DNA of 64,000 bases from Parazoarcus communis (lineage in GTDB: Bacteria; Pseudomonadota; Gammaproteobacteria; Burkholderiales; Rhodocyclaceae): contig NZ_CP022188.1 of assembly GCF_003111665.1 (NCBI RefSeq), forward strand, positions 744,001 through 808,000, read 5' to 3'. Positions 9,002 to 17,174 of this stretch are shown here, piece by piece. Each line of letters begins with the position of its first letter. Within the stretch, counting starts at the first letter, position 1. The notes beneath the pieces were generated by a model that had not been told where the DNA came from, ran no database searches, and worked only from the letters and a program-made list of their open reading frames with translations. A program made the position numbers and the translations under genes.

Positions 9002-9252
9002 GAGCGCTCTCTCACTACCGTGATTCGGAACGTATCGGCGTGATCCGGCGAGCCGCGCCCGGCTGCCTCGGTCACGCCCTCTATCAATACAAGGGGACTC
9101 TGCGCCAAGGGTCCGGTTCCACAGAGACATGCCCTCAGCTTTTCACCCCCGGTTGCGCTGAAGACGTCGAGGTCGGCGCAGAAAAGCGGGCCGAAGGCCG
9201 GGACGCAGTCCGCCGGACCCTCCACGACCAGCGGACCTGGCCGCCAGCTCAT
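8998..9252 (-). CDS. 84-residue protein of unknown function, coupled between hybrid kinase and GGDEF regulator
   Basis: This short minus-strand ORF is usually overlooked because larger frames cover the region. Three sequence facts support it: its ATG overlaps the kinase stop as ATGA (9249-9252), a perfect AGGAGG Shine-Dalgarno lies eight bases before the ATG inside the kinase gene, and its own TGA overlaps the ATG of the response regulator (8998-9001). Translational coupling on both sides argues for a real gene. The product has no signal peptide or membrane helix. It has four Cys (in ADCVP, LFCAD and ACLCG) and a beta-strand-like tail (DTFRITVVRE). I recognise no family. A connector or accessory protein of the phosphorelay is a reasonable guess only. 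Confidence 0.65.
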   Translation of the reverse strand: MSWRPGPLVVEGPADCVPAFGPLFCADLDVFSATGGEKLRACLCGTGPLAQSPLVLIEGVTEAAGRGSPDHADTFRITVVRERS

Positions 9253-12200
9253 ATCGCACCCTCCTGGCGCAAGCTCGCCACCAGGGTCCGCGCAGCGGCA
9301 AAATCGAGTCGCTGCACGGCGTGATCCAGTTCGGCGAAGCGTTCGCCGTGCCCGCCTGCTGCCTGTTTCAACGCCGCGAAAACATCGAGCGCACGCAGGT
9401 TGTGCTCTGCCAGCAGGGGCACCAGTTCGTCGAACAATTCGGCCACGCGACCCGGCTCGGCCGGTTGAGGCTCAACGGAAGCCTGCGGCGGATCGAACGC
9501 CTCGGCAAGGGTCAGCAGGGACGCGGCGCTCGTGTCGATCAGCGTGCGCAACCGGGTGAGGTTTTCGGCATGGTGGGCTGCGTCCTCGCCCGACCTGACG
9601 GCAGACTCGGTCTCCGCAGCCAGGTTCGCCAGCGGCTGGGCGCCCAGCATCGCCGCCTGCCCCTTGAGCGTATGCAGTTCGCGTGTCGCCGTCGTGAAGT
9701 CGCCCTGGCTCCAGGCCTGATCGATGCGGTCGGCACTATCGCCCTGATCGGCAACAAAATCGCGCGCCAGTTGCGCAAAAAACCTGCGATCGCCATTCAG
9801 TCTTGCCAGCGCAGGCCCCAGGTCGAAGCCTTCGGGGCTTTCCGGAAGCGGCCCGGCTGGCTGAACCACCGGGGCCACAACCTCTGCCCGGCCACATTGC
9901 CGCAACAGGGTGGCTACCAGTTCCCGCGAATCGATGGGTTTGCCGACGTGGTCGTTCATGCCGGCGGCAAGACAGGCGTCGCGGTCGGCCGCCAGCACGT
10001 TGGCTGTCATGGCGATGATCGGCACCTTGAAACCACCCGCGCGCAGGCGGCGCGTGGCCTCATAGCCGTCCATTCCCGGCATCTGGATATCCATCAGCAC
10101 GGCATCGAAGAGCGCCTCGGCCCGTTGCGCCAGTGTCAGCGCGGCCTGGCCGTCGTCCGCCACCGTCACCCAGGCGCCGGCATGAACCAGCAGTTCCCGC
10201 GCGACCTGCTGGTTCAAGGGATTGTCTTCGACCAGCAAGAGCCGCAGCCCGGCAAGCGGCCGGCCAAGGAGGTGTGCGCCGCCCTGGTGTTCCGTCGTGA
10301 CCGATTCGCCGCCGGTGGCGACGGCAATGGCGTCGAACAGCATGGATGGCGTGACCGGCTTGACCAGAAAACCGTCGAGGGGGTTGTCGTCGACGCCGGC
10401 AATGCGCTCCTCGAGCATTTCGCGGCCCTTGGCGGTCACCATCAGCAGGACAGGCTCGCGCGGGCCGTGCTCCATTGCGCGGATGCGTTCGGCCGTATCC
10501 CAGCCGTTCAGACCGGGCATGAGCCAGTCCAGGCAGATGATGTCGAACGGCCGCCCGGCGGCGATGGCCGCGTCTGCGCGCTCGACAGCCTCCTCGCCGC
10601 TGGCGGCGGTTTCGGTAGACCAGCCAAAGGACTGCGTCGCATTGGCCAGGACCTGGCGGGCCGTGGCGTTGTCATCCACGATCAGCACATGCGGGGGCTT
10701 GGGCAGGCGCCCGGGGTCGAGCTCGCGCTGGACGAGTTGCTCGGTCGCCTCGTCGCGAAGGAGGTCGAGGGTGAAATGGAAACGGCTTCCGGCCCCGGGC
10801 GTGCTTTCCACCTGCAGTTCGCCGCCCATCAGGCCCACCAGGCGCTGGCTGATGGCCAGGCCGAGGCCGGTGCCGCCGTAGTGGCGCGTGGTCGAGCCTT
10901 CCGCCTGAGTAAAACCCTCGAATACCGCCTGCAGACGCTCAGCCGCAATGCCAATGCCGGTGTCGCGGACCGCAAACTCGATGCGGGCAGACTCGGCCCG
11001 CGTTTCGACCGGACGCAGGCTGACAATGACCTCGCCCCGCTCGGTGAACTTCACCGCGTTGCCGGCCAGGTTGAGCAGCACCTGCTGCAGGCGCAGCGGG
11101 TCGCCACGCAGCGCGCGAGGCAACTCGGGAGCGATATCGAACAGTACCTCCACCGGTTTGTCCTGCAGCGCAGCGGAGAGCATCACCGAGAGGTTGCGCA
11201 GCAGTTCGTCGAGGCGGAAAGGGGTGTCGTCCAGCTGCATCCTGCCCGCCTCGACCTTGGAGAAATCGAGGATGTCGTTGAGGATGGCGAGCAGGGAGCG
11301 CGCCGCGCCTTCAGCCTTGCGCACGTAGTCGAGCTGATGCCCGTCCAGCCTGGTGTGCTGCAGGAGTTCCAGCAGGCCAAGCACCGCGTTCATTGGCGTA
11401 CGGATCTCGTGGCTCATGTTGGCAACGAAGGCACTCTTGGCCCGGCTGGCGGCCTCGGATTCGACGCTGCGTTTCTCGAGGGCAGCGTTGGTGGCCTCCA
11501 GTTGCAGCTGTGCCTGCTTGAGCTCCGTGATGTCGTTGACGAGCACGAAGAATCCGCGCACCTGGTCCTCGACCACGTCGGGAATGTAGTGGGCCCAGGT
11601 GTAGCCGGTGCTGCCATCAGCCTTGGTCAGGGTGCGTTCGAAGTGCTGGCACTCGCCAGCCAGCGCCGCCCGTATGAAGGGCTCGTTCTTCTCGAACAGG
11701 GCTTTGTGCATGAGCTCCTGAATGTGGATGCCCCGCATCTGCTCCGGCGTTTTGCCGAACCATTCGCGATAGGCGATGTTGGCAAAACCGCAGCGCAGGT
11801 CGGCATCCCAGTAGCCGACCATGCCAGGAATGATGTCGATCAGCGAACGCATGAAATGCTCGCTGCGCGCCAAGGCAGCGGCGGCCTGCTCCCTTTCCGC
11901 CTCGACGCGGCGGCGGCGGCGCTGGTCGATTGCCAACCCGGGCACGCTCAAGCCCGCAAGCAGGACGAACAAGCCGCCCCCCATCCAGGCCTGGCCCCGC
12001 CAGGCACCATAGAGCACGCCCATGTCGCGCCCGACCGCGACCACCAGAGGTTGGTCCATCGGCACATCCTCCGGCAGGATGGTGTGCAGCGCCATCATGC
12101 GCAGCTCGCCTGTCGCCGCGACCACGCCCTCGAGCACCTCTGCCGGATGCGCGCTCGCCATGTGGCGCGAGAAGAAGGAACCGGGCTGAGCCAGATTCTT

Positions 12201-12866
12201 GCCGGACTGACCGGGCCGGTCCGGCTCCATGATGACCTGCAGACCGTCGCCGTGGGCGATGGCCGCCCACATGTCCGTCCCGTAAAGGACAGCGCTCAGC
12301 TGTGAGCGAATCTCGTCCGGATCGAGCGTGGCAGAGACGATGCCCGCAAACTTTCCGTCAGCGGTCATGATCACGCGCACCACGTTCATCGCCCAGACCC
12401 CGAGCGCAGTCTCGAAGGGCGGCGAGACGTAGAGCACGTCGGGATTGGCGTCGGCCTGCGCCCTTTGAAAGTAGGGCCGGTGAGCGAAGTTCATGCCGAG
12501 CAGCGCCGGCCGGTTCGCCGCGACGACATTGCCCTCGGGATCGAAGACCAGCAAGGTGCGCACACTGCGCATGGCATCGGCGAAGGCCCGCAACCGGTGG
12601 CTGGCGCGGGCCATGCCGTCCCTCTCCTGCTGCCAGCCGGGCAGATCATCGCGGATACCGATCAAGGCGCGGTCGACCACGAGCAAGGCGCGACCGAGGT
12701 TCTTGTCGATGACGCGCGCCTGGGTGGCGAGCCGGTCGCGCTCGAGGACGCCGATGGCCGTGTGGTCACGGTAGAGCGTCAGCCCGATGACCGCAGCAAC
12801 GATGAACAGCCCGCTCAGAAGCAGAAGCCACTCGGCCAGGAAGCGGTTACGGGTAATCAGGGGCAT
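9249..12866 (-). CDS. membrane hybrid histidine kinase: Cache-PAS-HisKA-HATPase-REC-REC-HPt
   Basis: This is a 1205-residue complex sensor kinase. Transmembrane helices at about residues 12-33 and 293-313 bracket a periplasmic double-Cache-like sensor. A PAS domain (about 335-450) comes next, then the HisKA domain with phospho-His 486 in [18 protein letters not shown]. The HATPase domain follows (GTGLGLAIS near 663). Two receiver domains come next (LIVDDNA near 725 with [19 protein letters not shown] near 875 with [11 protein letters not shown]). A C-terminal HPt domain has the acceptor His in [10 protein letters not shown] near residue 1063. The complete His-Asp-His chain could pass phosphate to the GGDEF response regulator downstream. 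The signal is unknown, and Cache domains often bind small carboxylates or amino acids. The stop overlaps the next start as ATGA. Confidence 0.93.
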   Translation of the reverse strand: MPLITRNRFLAEWLLLLSGLFIVAAVIGLTLYRDHTAIGVLERDRLATQARVIDKNLGRALLVVDRALIGIRDDLPGWQQERDGMARASHRLRAFADAMRSVRTLLVFDPEGNVVAANRPALLGMNFAHRPYFQRAQADANPDVLYVSPPFETALGVWAMNVVRVIMTADGKFAGIVSATLDPDEIRSQLSAVLYGTDMWAAIAHGDGLQVIMEPDRPGQSGKNLAQPGSFFSRHMASAHPAEVLEGVVAATGELRMMALHTILPEDVPMDQPLVVAVGRDMGVLYGAWRGQAWMGGGLFVLLAGLSVPGLAIDQRRRRRVEAEREQAAAALARSEHFMRSLIDIIPGMVGYWDADLRCGFANIAYREWFGKTPEQMRGIHIQELMHKALFEKNEPFIRAALAGECQHFERTLTKADGSTGYTWAHYIPDVVEDQVRGFFVLVNDITELKQAQLQLEATNAALEKRSVESEAASRAKSAFVANMSHEIRTPMNAVLGLLELLQHTRLDGHQLDYVRKAEGAARSLLAILNDILDFSKVEAGRMQLDDTPFRLDELLRNLSVMLSAALQDKPVEVLFDIAPELPRALRGDPLRLQQVLLNLAGNAVKFTERGEVIVSLRPVETRAESARIEFAVRDTGIGIAAERLQAVFEGFTQAEGSTTRHYGGTGLGLAISQRLVGLMGGELQVESTPGAGSRFHFTLDLLRDEATEQLVQRELDPGRLPKPPHVLIVDDNATARQVLANATQSFGWSTETAASGEEAVERADAAIAAGRPFDIICLDWLMPGLNGWDTAERIRAMEHGPREPVLLMVTAKGREMLEERIAGVDDNPLDGFLVKPVTPSMLFDAIAVATGGESVTTEHQGGAHLLGRPLAGLRLLLVEDNPLNQQVARELLVHAGAWVTVADDGQAALTLAQRAEALFDAVLMDIQMPGMDGYEATRRLRAGGFKVPIIAMTANVLAADRDACLAAGMNDHVGKPIDSRELVATLLRQCGRAEVVAPVVQPAGPLPESPEGFDLGPALARLNGDRRFFAQLARDFVADQGDSADRIDQAWSQGDFTTATRELHTLKGQAAMLGAQPLANLAAETESAVRSGEDAAHHAENLTRLRTLIDTSAASLLTLAEAFDPPQASVEPQPAEPGRVAELFDELVPLLAEHNLRALDVFAALKQAAGGHGERFAELDHAVQRLDFAAARTLVASLRQEGAI

Positions 12867-12959
12867 TGCACTTTTCTCTGCGTGGGCAACTCATGCCAGG
12901 AGCCTGCATTCCAGCACAAAAACTGCCGCGACAAGGAAGGGACTCCAATTATGCCTTCG

Positions 12960-12988
12960 GTTATAGATGGCGTTAGTGAACTGCACAA
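12960..12988 (-). promoter_or_regulatory. candidate sigma70 promoter for the hybrid kinase operon
   Basis: On the minus strand TTGTGC (12988-12983) and TATAAC (12965-12960) are separated by 17 bp, about 95 bp upstream of the kinase ATG, in a locally A+T-richer stretch. Confidence 0.4.
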
Positions 12989-13368
12989 CAGTCGGCCCCC
13001 TGTTGGAAGGCTGAAGTCACCGCGTGACCTGGCCAGCCAGTCTGACAAACAGTGCCGTGACGAATTGCTGACGTTCGCAAGAACCGTCAAATGCTCGCGC
13101 TGCTCCCTGCTTGGCAGGCCGCGATAATCACCTGACGGACGACAGCCCCCCTTGATCCCGGCGCTCGAAGGCAAACTTCGGTGAAGGCGAAGCATCGCCC
13201 GAGTGCTCAGAGTTCGCTCCTGTCCCTTTATCCAAAGATGCTGGACGAATTGCTAAAAATCGTCTTTATTCCAATGAAGCTGCCAGCCGACGGCTTCCGT
13301 TAGCAACTGTTGGAAATCGAGCCTGGAGATACGGCAAGGCCGTCGCGGTGGCGTCCAGCAGGCCGCTC

Positions 13369-13405
13369 GAGAGGGTGTCGCCCGAAAAGCCGGGCGCAGC
13401 CTCTC
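13369..13405. other. imperfect hairpin upstream of the membrane-protein gene
   Basis: An outer stem GAGAGG/CCTCTC and an inner stem CGCCCG/CGGGCG (13379-13384 with 13391-13396), with a short asymmetric bulge between them, form a long stem-loop 32 bp before the ATG at 13437. No T-tract follows. It could be a leader structure or a remnant repeat. Confidence 0.35.
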
Positions 13406-13436
13406 ATGTCAAACGTCAGAGCCCTTGGGAGGCGTG

Positions 13437-14282
13437 ATGCAAGAGAACGAAGCTGTCAGTAACGCCTTGGGCAGGAACCGACCGATGTGGCTGCGCGCCC
13501 TGATCTGGCTCGGCATCGCCTTTCTCTTGCTCAACACGCTTGTTGTGGCGCTCTTCTTCGTATCGCCGAGCCTCAACATGGGCATGCTGCTTCGGATCGC
13601 GCTGGTCGGCGCGGTGGTGAGCATACCGCTGTGGAAGTGGCACGGCCTGAACGTGTTGCGCACATGGCGCAATCCGCCAACATCCAGCTTCACACGCCAC
13701 GACGATCCGGCAACGGGCGGCTATCTTTTCGATGTGCAGCCCGCACGCGCAGCGCGCATGCCTGCGCTGCCGCTGTTCGCCATTGGAGTCTTCCTGCTGC
13801 TCAACGCACTCTTGGTAGGCACAAGATCATCCGGCGGATTTGCGGGGCTTTTCATCGTCGCGCTCGTGTTCATCGGTGTGGGTTGCACCTTCGTGCTGCC
13901 TGGGGCACGCGACAGAAAACCCGCAAGGATCTCGGTCTCCCCACAGGGGGTTCAGAGCGGTGACGTCAGCATCGAAATGAAAGCCGTGACGGACGTGTAC
14001 GTCGCACATGAAGGACTGGTCGTGGATCCCGACCCTCTCATGCCAGGACCCAACGGCGTACCGATTGCCTCAATGGCCGGGCGCCATATGGGCCGACGTC
14101 AATCAAAACGCGGCTATACGGTAATGATCCGCGAAGACGGCATGAGCGCAGCCAGCATTCTTGCAGGCGGACTGACCGAGGACTGTGCAACAGCCTTGGT
14201 CACCGACATCAAAAAGGCCTTGCATGATCAATCTCAGCCTAAGGAAGCGGAATCAAAGGGCTCAAAGTCGATTGATCCATGA
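13437..14282 (+). CDS. hypothetical membrane protein with four predicted helices
   Basis: This 281-residue protein has no recognised family. The start is the ATG at 13437, preceded by GGGAGG, rather than the in-frame TTG at 13425. Two pairs of hydrophobic segments (about residues 20-45 and 50-70, then 105-125 and 130-150) are followed by a soluble domain of about 130 residues (starting near RKPARISVSPQGVQ) with beta-strand character. The layout resembles membrane-anchored PH-like proteins, but no motif fixes this. It ends just before the left repeat arm of the 14.3-22.0 kb island. Its stop overlaps the ATG of a 48-codon frame that runs into the repeat. Confidence 0.7.
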   Translation: MQENEAVSNALGRNRPMWLRALIWLGIAFLLLNTLVVALFFVSPSLNMGMLLRIALVGAVVSIPLWKWHGLNVLRTWRNPPTSSFTRHDDPATGGYLFDVQPARAARMPALPLFAIGVFLLLNALLVGTRSSGGFAGLFIVALVFIGVGCTFVLPGARDRKPARISVSPQGVQSGDVSIEMKAVTDVYVAHEGLVVDPDPLMPGPNGVPIASMAGRHMGRRQSKRGYTVMIREDGMSAASILAGGLTEDCATALVTDIKKALHDQSQPKEAESKGSKSIDP

Positions 14283-14425
14283 AGAGTCCGGCAATTTCCG
14301 CTTCAGACTGGACCTTCTCGTTCAACAATCAGAAAACCGGACTGTTCCTTGCCAATCAAGTCGAAAACGTGGCAATAGAGTTGAAAACGCCCCGGCATCT
14401 CGTCGGGGCGTTTTCGTTTGCCTGA
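14279..14425 (+). CDS. possible 48-residue ORF running into the left repeat arm
   Basis: An ATG overlaps the preceding gene's stop as ATGA and opens 48 codons that end within the repeat hairpin. From about residue 21 the peptide (GLFLANQVENVAIELK...) matches the same frame in the right repeat arm (LFLANKVENVAIKLK...). Differences between the copies here fall mainly at first codon positions, which argues against selection on the peptide. It may be a chance fusion of coding DNA to a repeat, and I list it because of the start/stop overlap. Confidence 0.25.
   Translation: MKSPAISASDWTFSFNNQKTGLFLANQVENVAIELKTPRHLVGAFSFA
14383..14420 (+). terminator. strong hairpin inside the left repeat arm
   Basis: A perfect 12-bp stem (GAAAACGCCCCG 14383-14394 with CGGGGCGTTTTC 14404-14415) and a 9-nt loop, flanked by A- and T-rich tails on both sides, look like a bidirectional intrinsic terminator. 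It follows the membrane-protein gene by 100 bp. The matching hairpin in the right arm lies just after glmS. Confidence 0.6.
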
Positions 14426-14581
14426 ATTTACAGGTGTCTGCCCCCCGGTCTGCGCATGGATCGCTTTTCGGGGGGCTTCGGCTGTGGGGGACATCGGTGA
14501 CTGGCTGGTGATCGGCCAAAGCGGTCGCTGGCCTAGCGCGCTGAATCGGGCTGCAATCCGCCGGTTTCCTGCCGCTACGCA

Positions 14582-14612
14582 TTGGAAGCTAGAGAGCGGC
14601 ACTTTCTATAAT
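14582..14612 (+). promoter_or_regulatory. candidate promoter for the RloC-like gene at the repeat edge
   Basis: A perfect TATAAT at 14607-14612 has TTGGAA at 14582-14587, 19 bp upstream (a long spacer), and lies about 108 bp before the chosen ATG. It falls exactly at the inner edge of the left repeat arm. Confidence 0.4.
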
Positions 14613-14719
14613 GGCCAGAACTTCAATCACAGGGCTTGTCATTCCTGTACGGGTAGATTTATTCTCAATGTCCTCGGCATCTTTCGATGTCAAATACCAG
14701 ACCTATACGGGACAGCGGG

Positions 14720-16990
14720 ATGATCGAGACCATTTCCCTATCGAAGACGGCGACCTACGGTGATCAACCCGAAATTCTGGGGCCGCTCAGACGCGTAAAT
14801 TTCATCTTTGGCACTAACGGCACAGGCAAGACCACGATCAGCAGGGTGATTGCCGACGACACAGGCTATGCCGCTTGCGGAGTTGCCTGGAAGAACGGTC
14901 AGCCTCTACAGGCTTTGGTCTATAACCGGGATTTTGTTGAGCATAATTTCAGCCGGTCAGCGGAGCTCAAAGGGGTATTCACCCTCGGCGAAAAGCAGGT
15001 CAAGGCCCAAGAAGAGATGAAGGAGAAGAAGCGGGAAGCTGACCGCTACAAAGACAAGATCGCTGCCGACAAAATGGTTCTTGAAGGAGATGATGGAAAG
15101 TCCGGAAAACGAGGCGATTTGGCGGCGCTTGAAGACAGATTTCTCGATCAGTGCTGGGAAGCCTACGGCAAGCATAAGGAAAAGCTTTCCCACGCGTTTG
15201 ATGGGGTCCGAAACAGCAAGAAAGAGTTTAAGGCTAGGGCGCTACGTGAAGCTGCCTCCAACACATCCCAAACCGTGCCGTTAGATGAGCTGCATAAACG
15301 GGCTGAAACGATTTTCGGGCAGGCCCTCAGCGAGGCGAGTGTTGTTTCTGATGTCAGCTTATCCATTTTGCTTGGCTACGAAAGCGATCCGATCATTAAA
15401 AAGCGAGTGATCGGCAAGGAAGATGTCGATATCGCCGAGATGATCAAGAAACTGGGTAATAGCGATTGGGTGAGGGAGGGCAGAACCTTCTACGACGTAA
15501 ATGATCGGGTGTGCCCGTTTTGTCAGCAGGCGACTGACGAGGCGTTTGAAAAGAGCCTCAACGAGTATTTCAACGAGTCGTTCGAGCGGGACAGCAAGGC
15601 GATAGGGGCGTTGCTCGACAACTACAAAACAGAAGCAACCCGCGTTCTGCAGGAGTTGGGGCAGATTTCGGCTTCGCCCTCCAAGTTCCTGGACGTTGCC
15701 AAGTTCCAGAGCGAACGAGATTTTCTGGAAGCGAAGCTAAGTCTGAATACCCAGCAACTAGTCAGAAAGAGCAAAGAGCCCAGCCAGATTTTTGAGCTTG
15801 AATCCGTTGGCAACATCGCCGCCTCGATTGCGGGACTGATAGCGGAGGCCAACAAAAAGGTGGCCGACCACAACGCCTTGGTGAAGAACATCGGAAAGGA
15901 AAAGGCAAAACTCGTTTCCGATGTCTGGAAGTACATGATTAATAGGGATTTGAGCGCGGCATATGCCCATTACAAGGACACGAAGGGTGGGCTGGAAGGG
16001 GCCATAAAGTCGCTTGAAGAAAGGGTTCAAAATTTCGGCCAAGAGGTTCGCGCACGCGAAGTGGCCATTCGGGAGCTGGAAAAACAAACCACAAGCGTGA
16101 AGCCGACGATTGACGCGATCAATTCCCTGCTTGCTTCATTCGGGTTTCATGGCTTCTCGCTTGCGATAGCGGATAACGGAACCTCATACCAGCTTGTTAG
16201 GGAAGACAAGTCGGATGCAAAGGAGACGCTGAGCGAGGGGGAAAAGACCTTCGTGACCTTCCTGTATTTTTACCATCTGCTCAAAGGCAGTGACACGGAA
16301 AGCGGGATCACCACGGATCGGGTTGTGGTGTTCGATGATCCAGTATCAAGTCTGGATAGCGAGATTCTGTTCATCGTCGGAAGCCTCATTAAAAATGTCT
16401 TCGATGAAGCGCGCAGCGGAACGAGCCTGATTAAGCAAGTCTTCGTTTTGACGCACAACGTGTATTTCCATAAGGAAGTCTCGTTCAACAACTCCCGAAC
16501 GGACAAGGCTCTCAAAGACGAAACATTTTGGGTTGTGCGCAAGCCGGCTAAGCAATCGAAACTGGAGAAGCACGATGGGAATCCGATCCAGACTTCTTAT
16601 GAGCTGCTTTGGTCAGAGGTCAAAAACCCGAATCCTTCGCTGCTGACCATTCAGAACATCATGCGCAGAATCCTTGAAAACTACTTCAAGTTTTTTGGTG
16701 GGATTGAGCCGAGAGACATATGCGCAAGACTGCCGGGCAAGGAGCAATCGATCTGCAACAGCCTTCTGTCATGGGTGAATGACGGTTCGCACTATGCCCA
16801 AGACGATATCTACGTGAGCATGGATCATGGAGCGGTCCAGACCTATTTGAAGGTCTTCCACCTGATCTTTAAGTTGTCTGAGCACGAGGCTCACTACAAG
16901 ATGATGATGGGGAATGATTACGTGGAACTTGAGGATTTCGCTCATGTTGGAACTGGGGCCACTGCGGCGGAAGAAGCGTCGGCAGCATAA
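14720..16990 (+). CDS. RloC-like AAA_13-family protein: ABC ATPase with zinc hook and putative anticodon nuclease domain
   Basis: This 756-residue protein starts at the ATG at 14720 (MIETISLSK...). An in-frame ATG at 14687 adds 11 residues without support. Visible parts are Walker A GTNGTGKTT (31-39), coiled-coil segments around a CPFC zinc-hook motif (265-268), ABC signature LSEGEK (504-509), Walker B VVVFDDPVSSLD (from 535) and an H-loop LTHN. The C-terminal region has R649-x-x-x-E653 and H691 in DGSHY. This order is that of RloC, a wobble-nucleotide-excising tRNase related to PrrC, whose ATPase controls a C-terminal Arg-Glu-His nuclease. It would act in the cytoplasm on tRNA after phage or DNA-damage signals (family knowledge). 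No restriction-modification genes lie nearby, unlike many prrC loci. G+C is visibly lower than in neighbouring core genes, which indicates transfer. AAA_13 membership is secure; the nuclease activity is inferred. Confidence 0.75.
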   Translation: MIETISLSKTATYGDQPEILGPLRRVNFIFGTNGTGKTTISRVIADDTGYAACGVAWKNGQPLQALVYNRDFVEHNFSRSAELKGVFTLGEKQVKAQEEMKEKKREADRYKDKIAADKMVLEGDDGKSGKRGDLAALEDRFLDQCWEAYGKHKEKLSHAFDGVRNSKKEFKARALREAASNTSQTVPLDELHKRAETIFGQALSEASVVSDVSLSILLGYESDPIIKKRVIGKEDVDIAEMIKKLGNSDWVREGRTFYDVNDRVCPFCQQATDEAFEKSLNEYFNESFERDSKAIGALLDNYKTEATRVLQELGQISASPSKFLDVAKFQSERDFLEAKLSLNTQQLVRKSKEPSQIFELESVGNIAASIAGLIAEANKKVADHNALVKNIGKEKAKLVSDVWKYMINRDLSAAYAHYKDTKGGLEGAIKSLEERVQNFGQEVRAREVAIRELEKQTTSVKPTIDAINSLLASFGFHGFSLAIADNGTSYQLVREDKSDAKETLSEGEKTFVTFLYFYHLLKGSDTESGITTDRVVVFDDPVSSLDSEILFIVGSLIKNVFDEARSGTSLIKQVFVLTHNVYFHKEVSFNNSRTDKALKDETFWVVRKPAKQSKLEKHDGNPIQTSYELLWSEVKNPNPSLLTIQNIMRRILENYFKFFGGIEPRDICARLPGKEQSICNSLLSWVNDGSHYAQDDIYVSMDHGAVQTYLKVFHLIFKLSEHEAHYKMMMGNDYVELEDFAHVGTGATAAEEASAA

Positions 16991-17174
16991 GGCCGGCCTG
17001 TTTCAATTTTTTTGACTTGCCGTAGGCGACGTAGGTTAGTAAACCACACTATGAGGAAGACGAAGACTGCTACTAGCCTTTTGCCCTCTCAGAGCCCCGC
17101 CGCGCCGATTCCTCGCCCCACTTCGTCTGATCGTTTGGGAAGTGATCAATGGCGGCTATCTGGCGAGGTTGATC

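Larger units (their letters stand above)
12867..13436. other. intergenic region upstream of the hybrid kinase
   Basis: About 570 bp lie between divergent genes. It contains a candidate kinase promoter (12960-12988) and an imperfect hairpin (13369-13405) close to the start of the rightward membrane-protein gene. The short frames that stay open here, including one of about 110 codons on the minus strand, have no ribosome-binding site or protein-like composition, and I do not count them as genes. Confidence 0.5.
14343..14613 (+). repeat. left copy of a ~270-bp repeat bounding the island
   Basis: This segment matches the reverse complement of 21701-21973 along nearly its whole length, by eye roughly 75-80 percent identical. 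Long exact blocks include the ACATCGGTGACTGGCTGGTG region at 14490-14509 and the hairpin region 14383-14415. It starts with TGTTCCTTGCCAAT. A third partial copy lies at 18637-18732 in the same orientation as the right arm. It is mostly non-coding in appearance and is not a known IS as far as I can tell. Confidence 0.85.

Noticed and set aside
9321..12305. Plus-strand frame of about 990 codons opposite the hybrid kinase
   Set aside because: It is the antisense shadow of a G+C-rich gene. Composition is Arg/Gly/His/Gln-rich, no domain is recognised, and the minus-strand frame has every kinase motif.
12857..13195. Minus-strand frame of about 110 codons upstream of the kinase
   Set aside because: It overlaps the kinase start, crosses its candidate promoter, lacks a Shine-Dalgarno and has non-protein-like composition.
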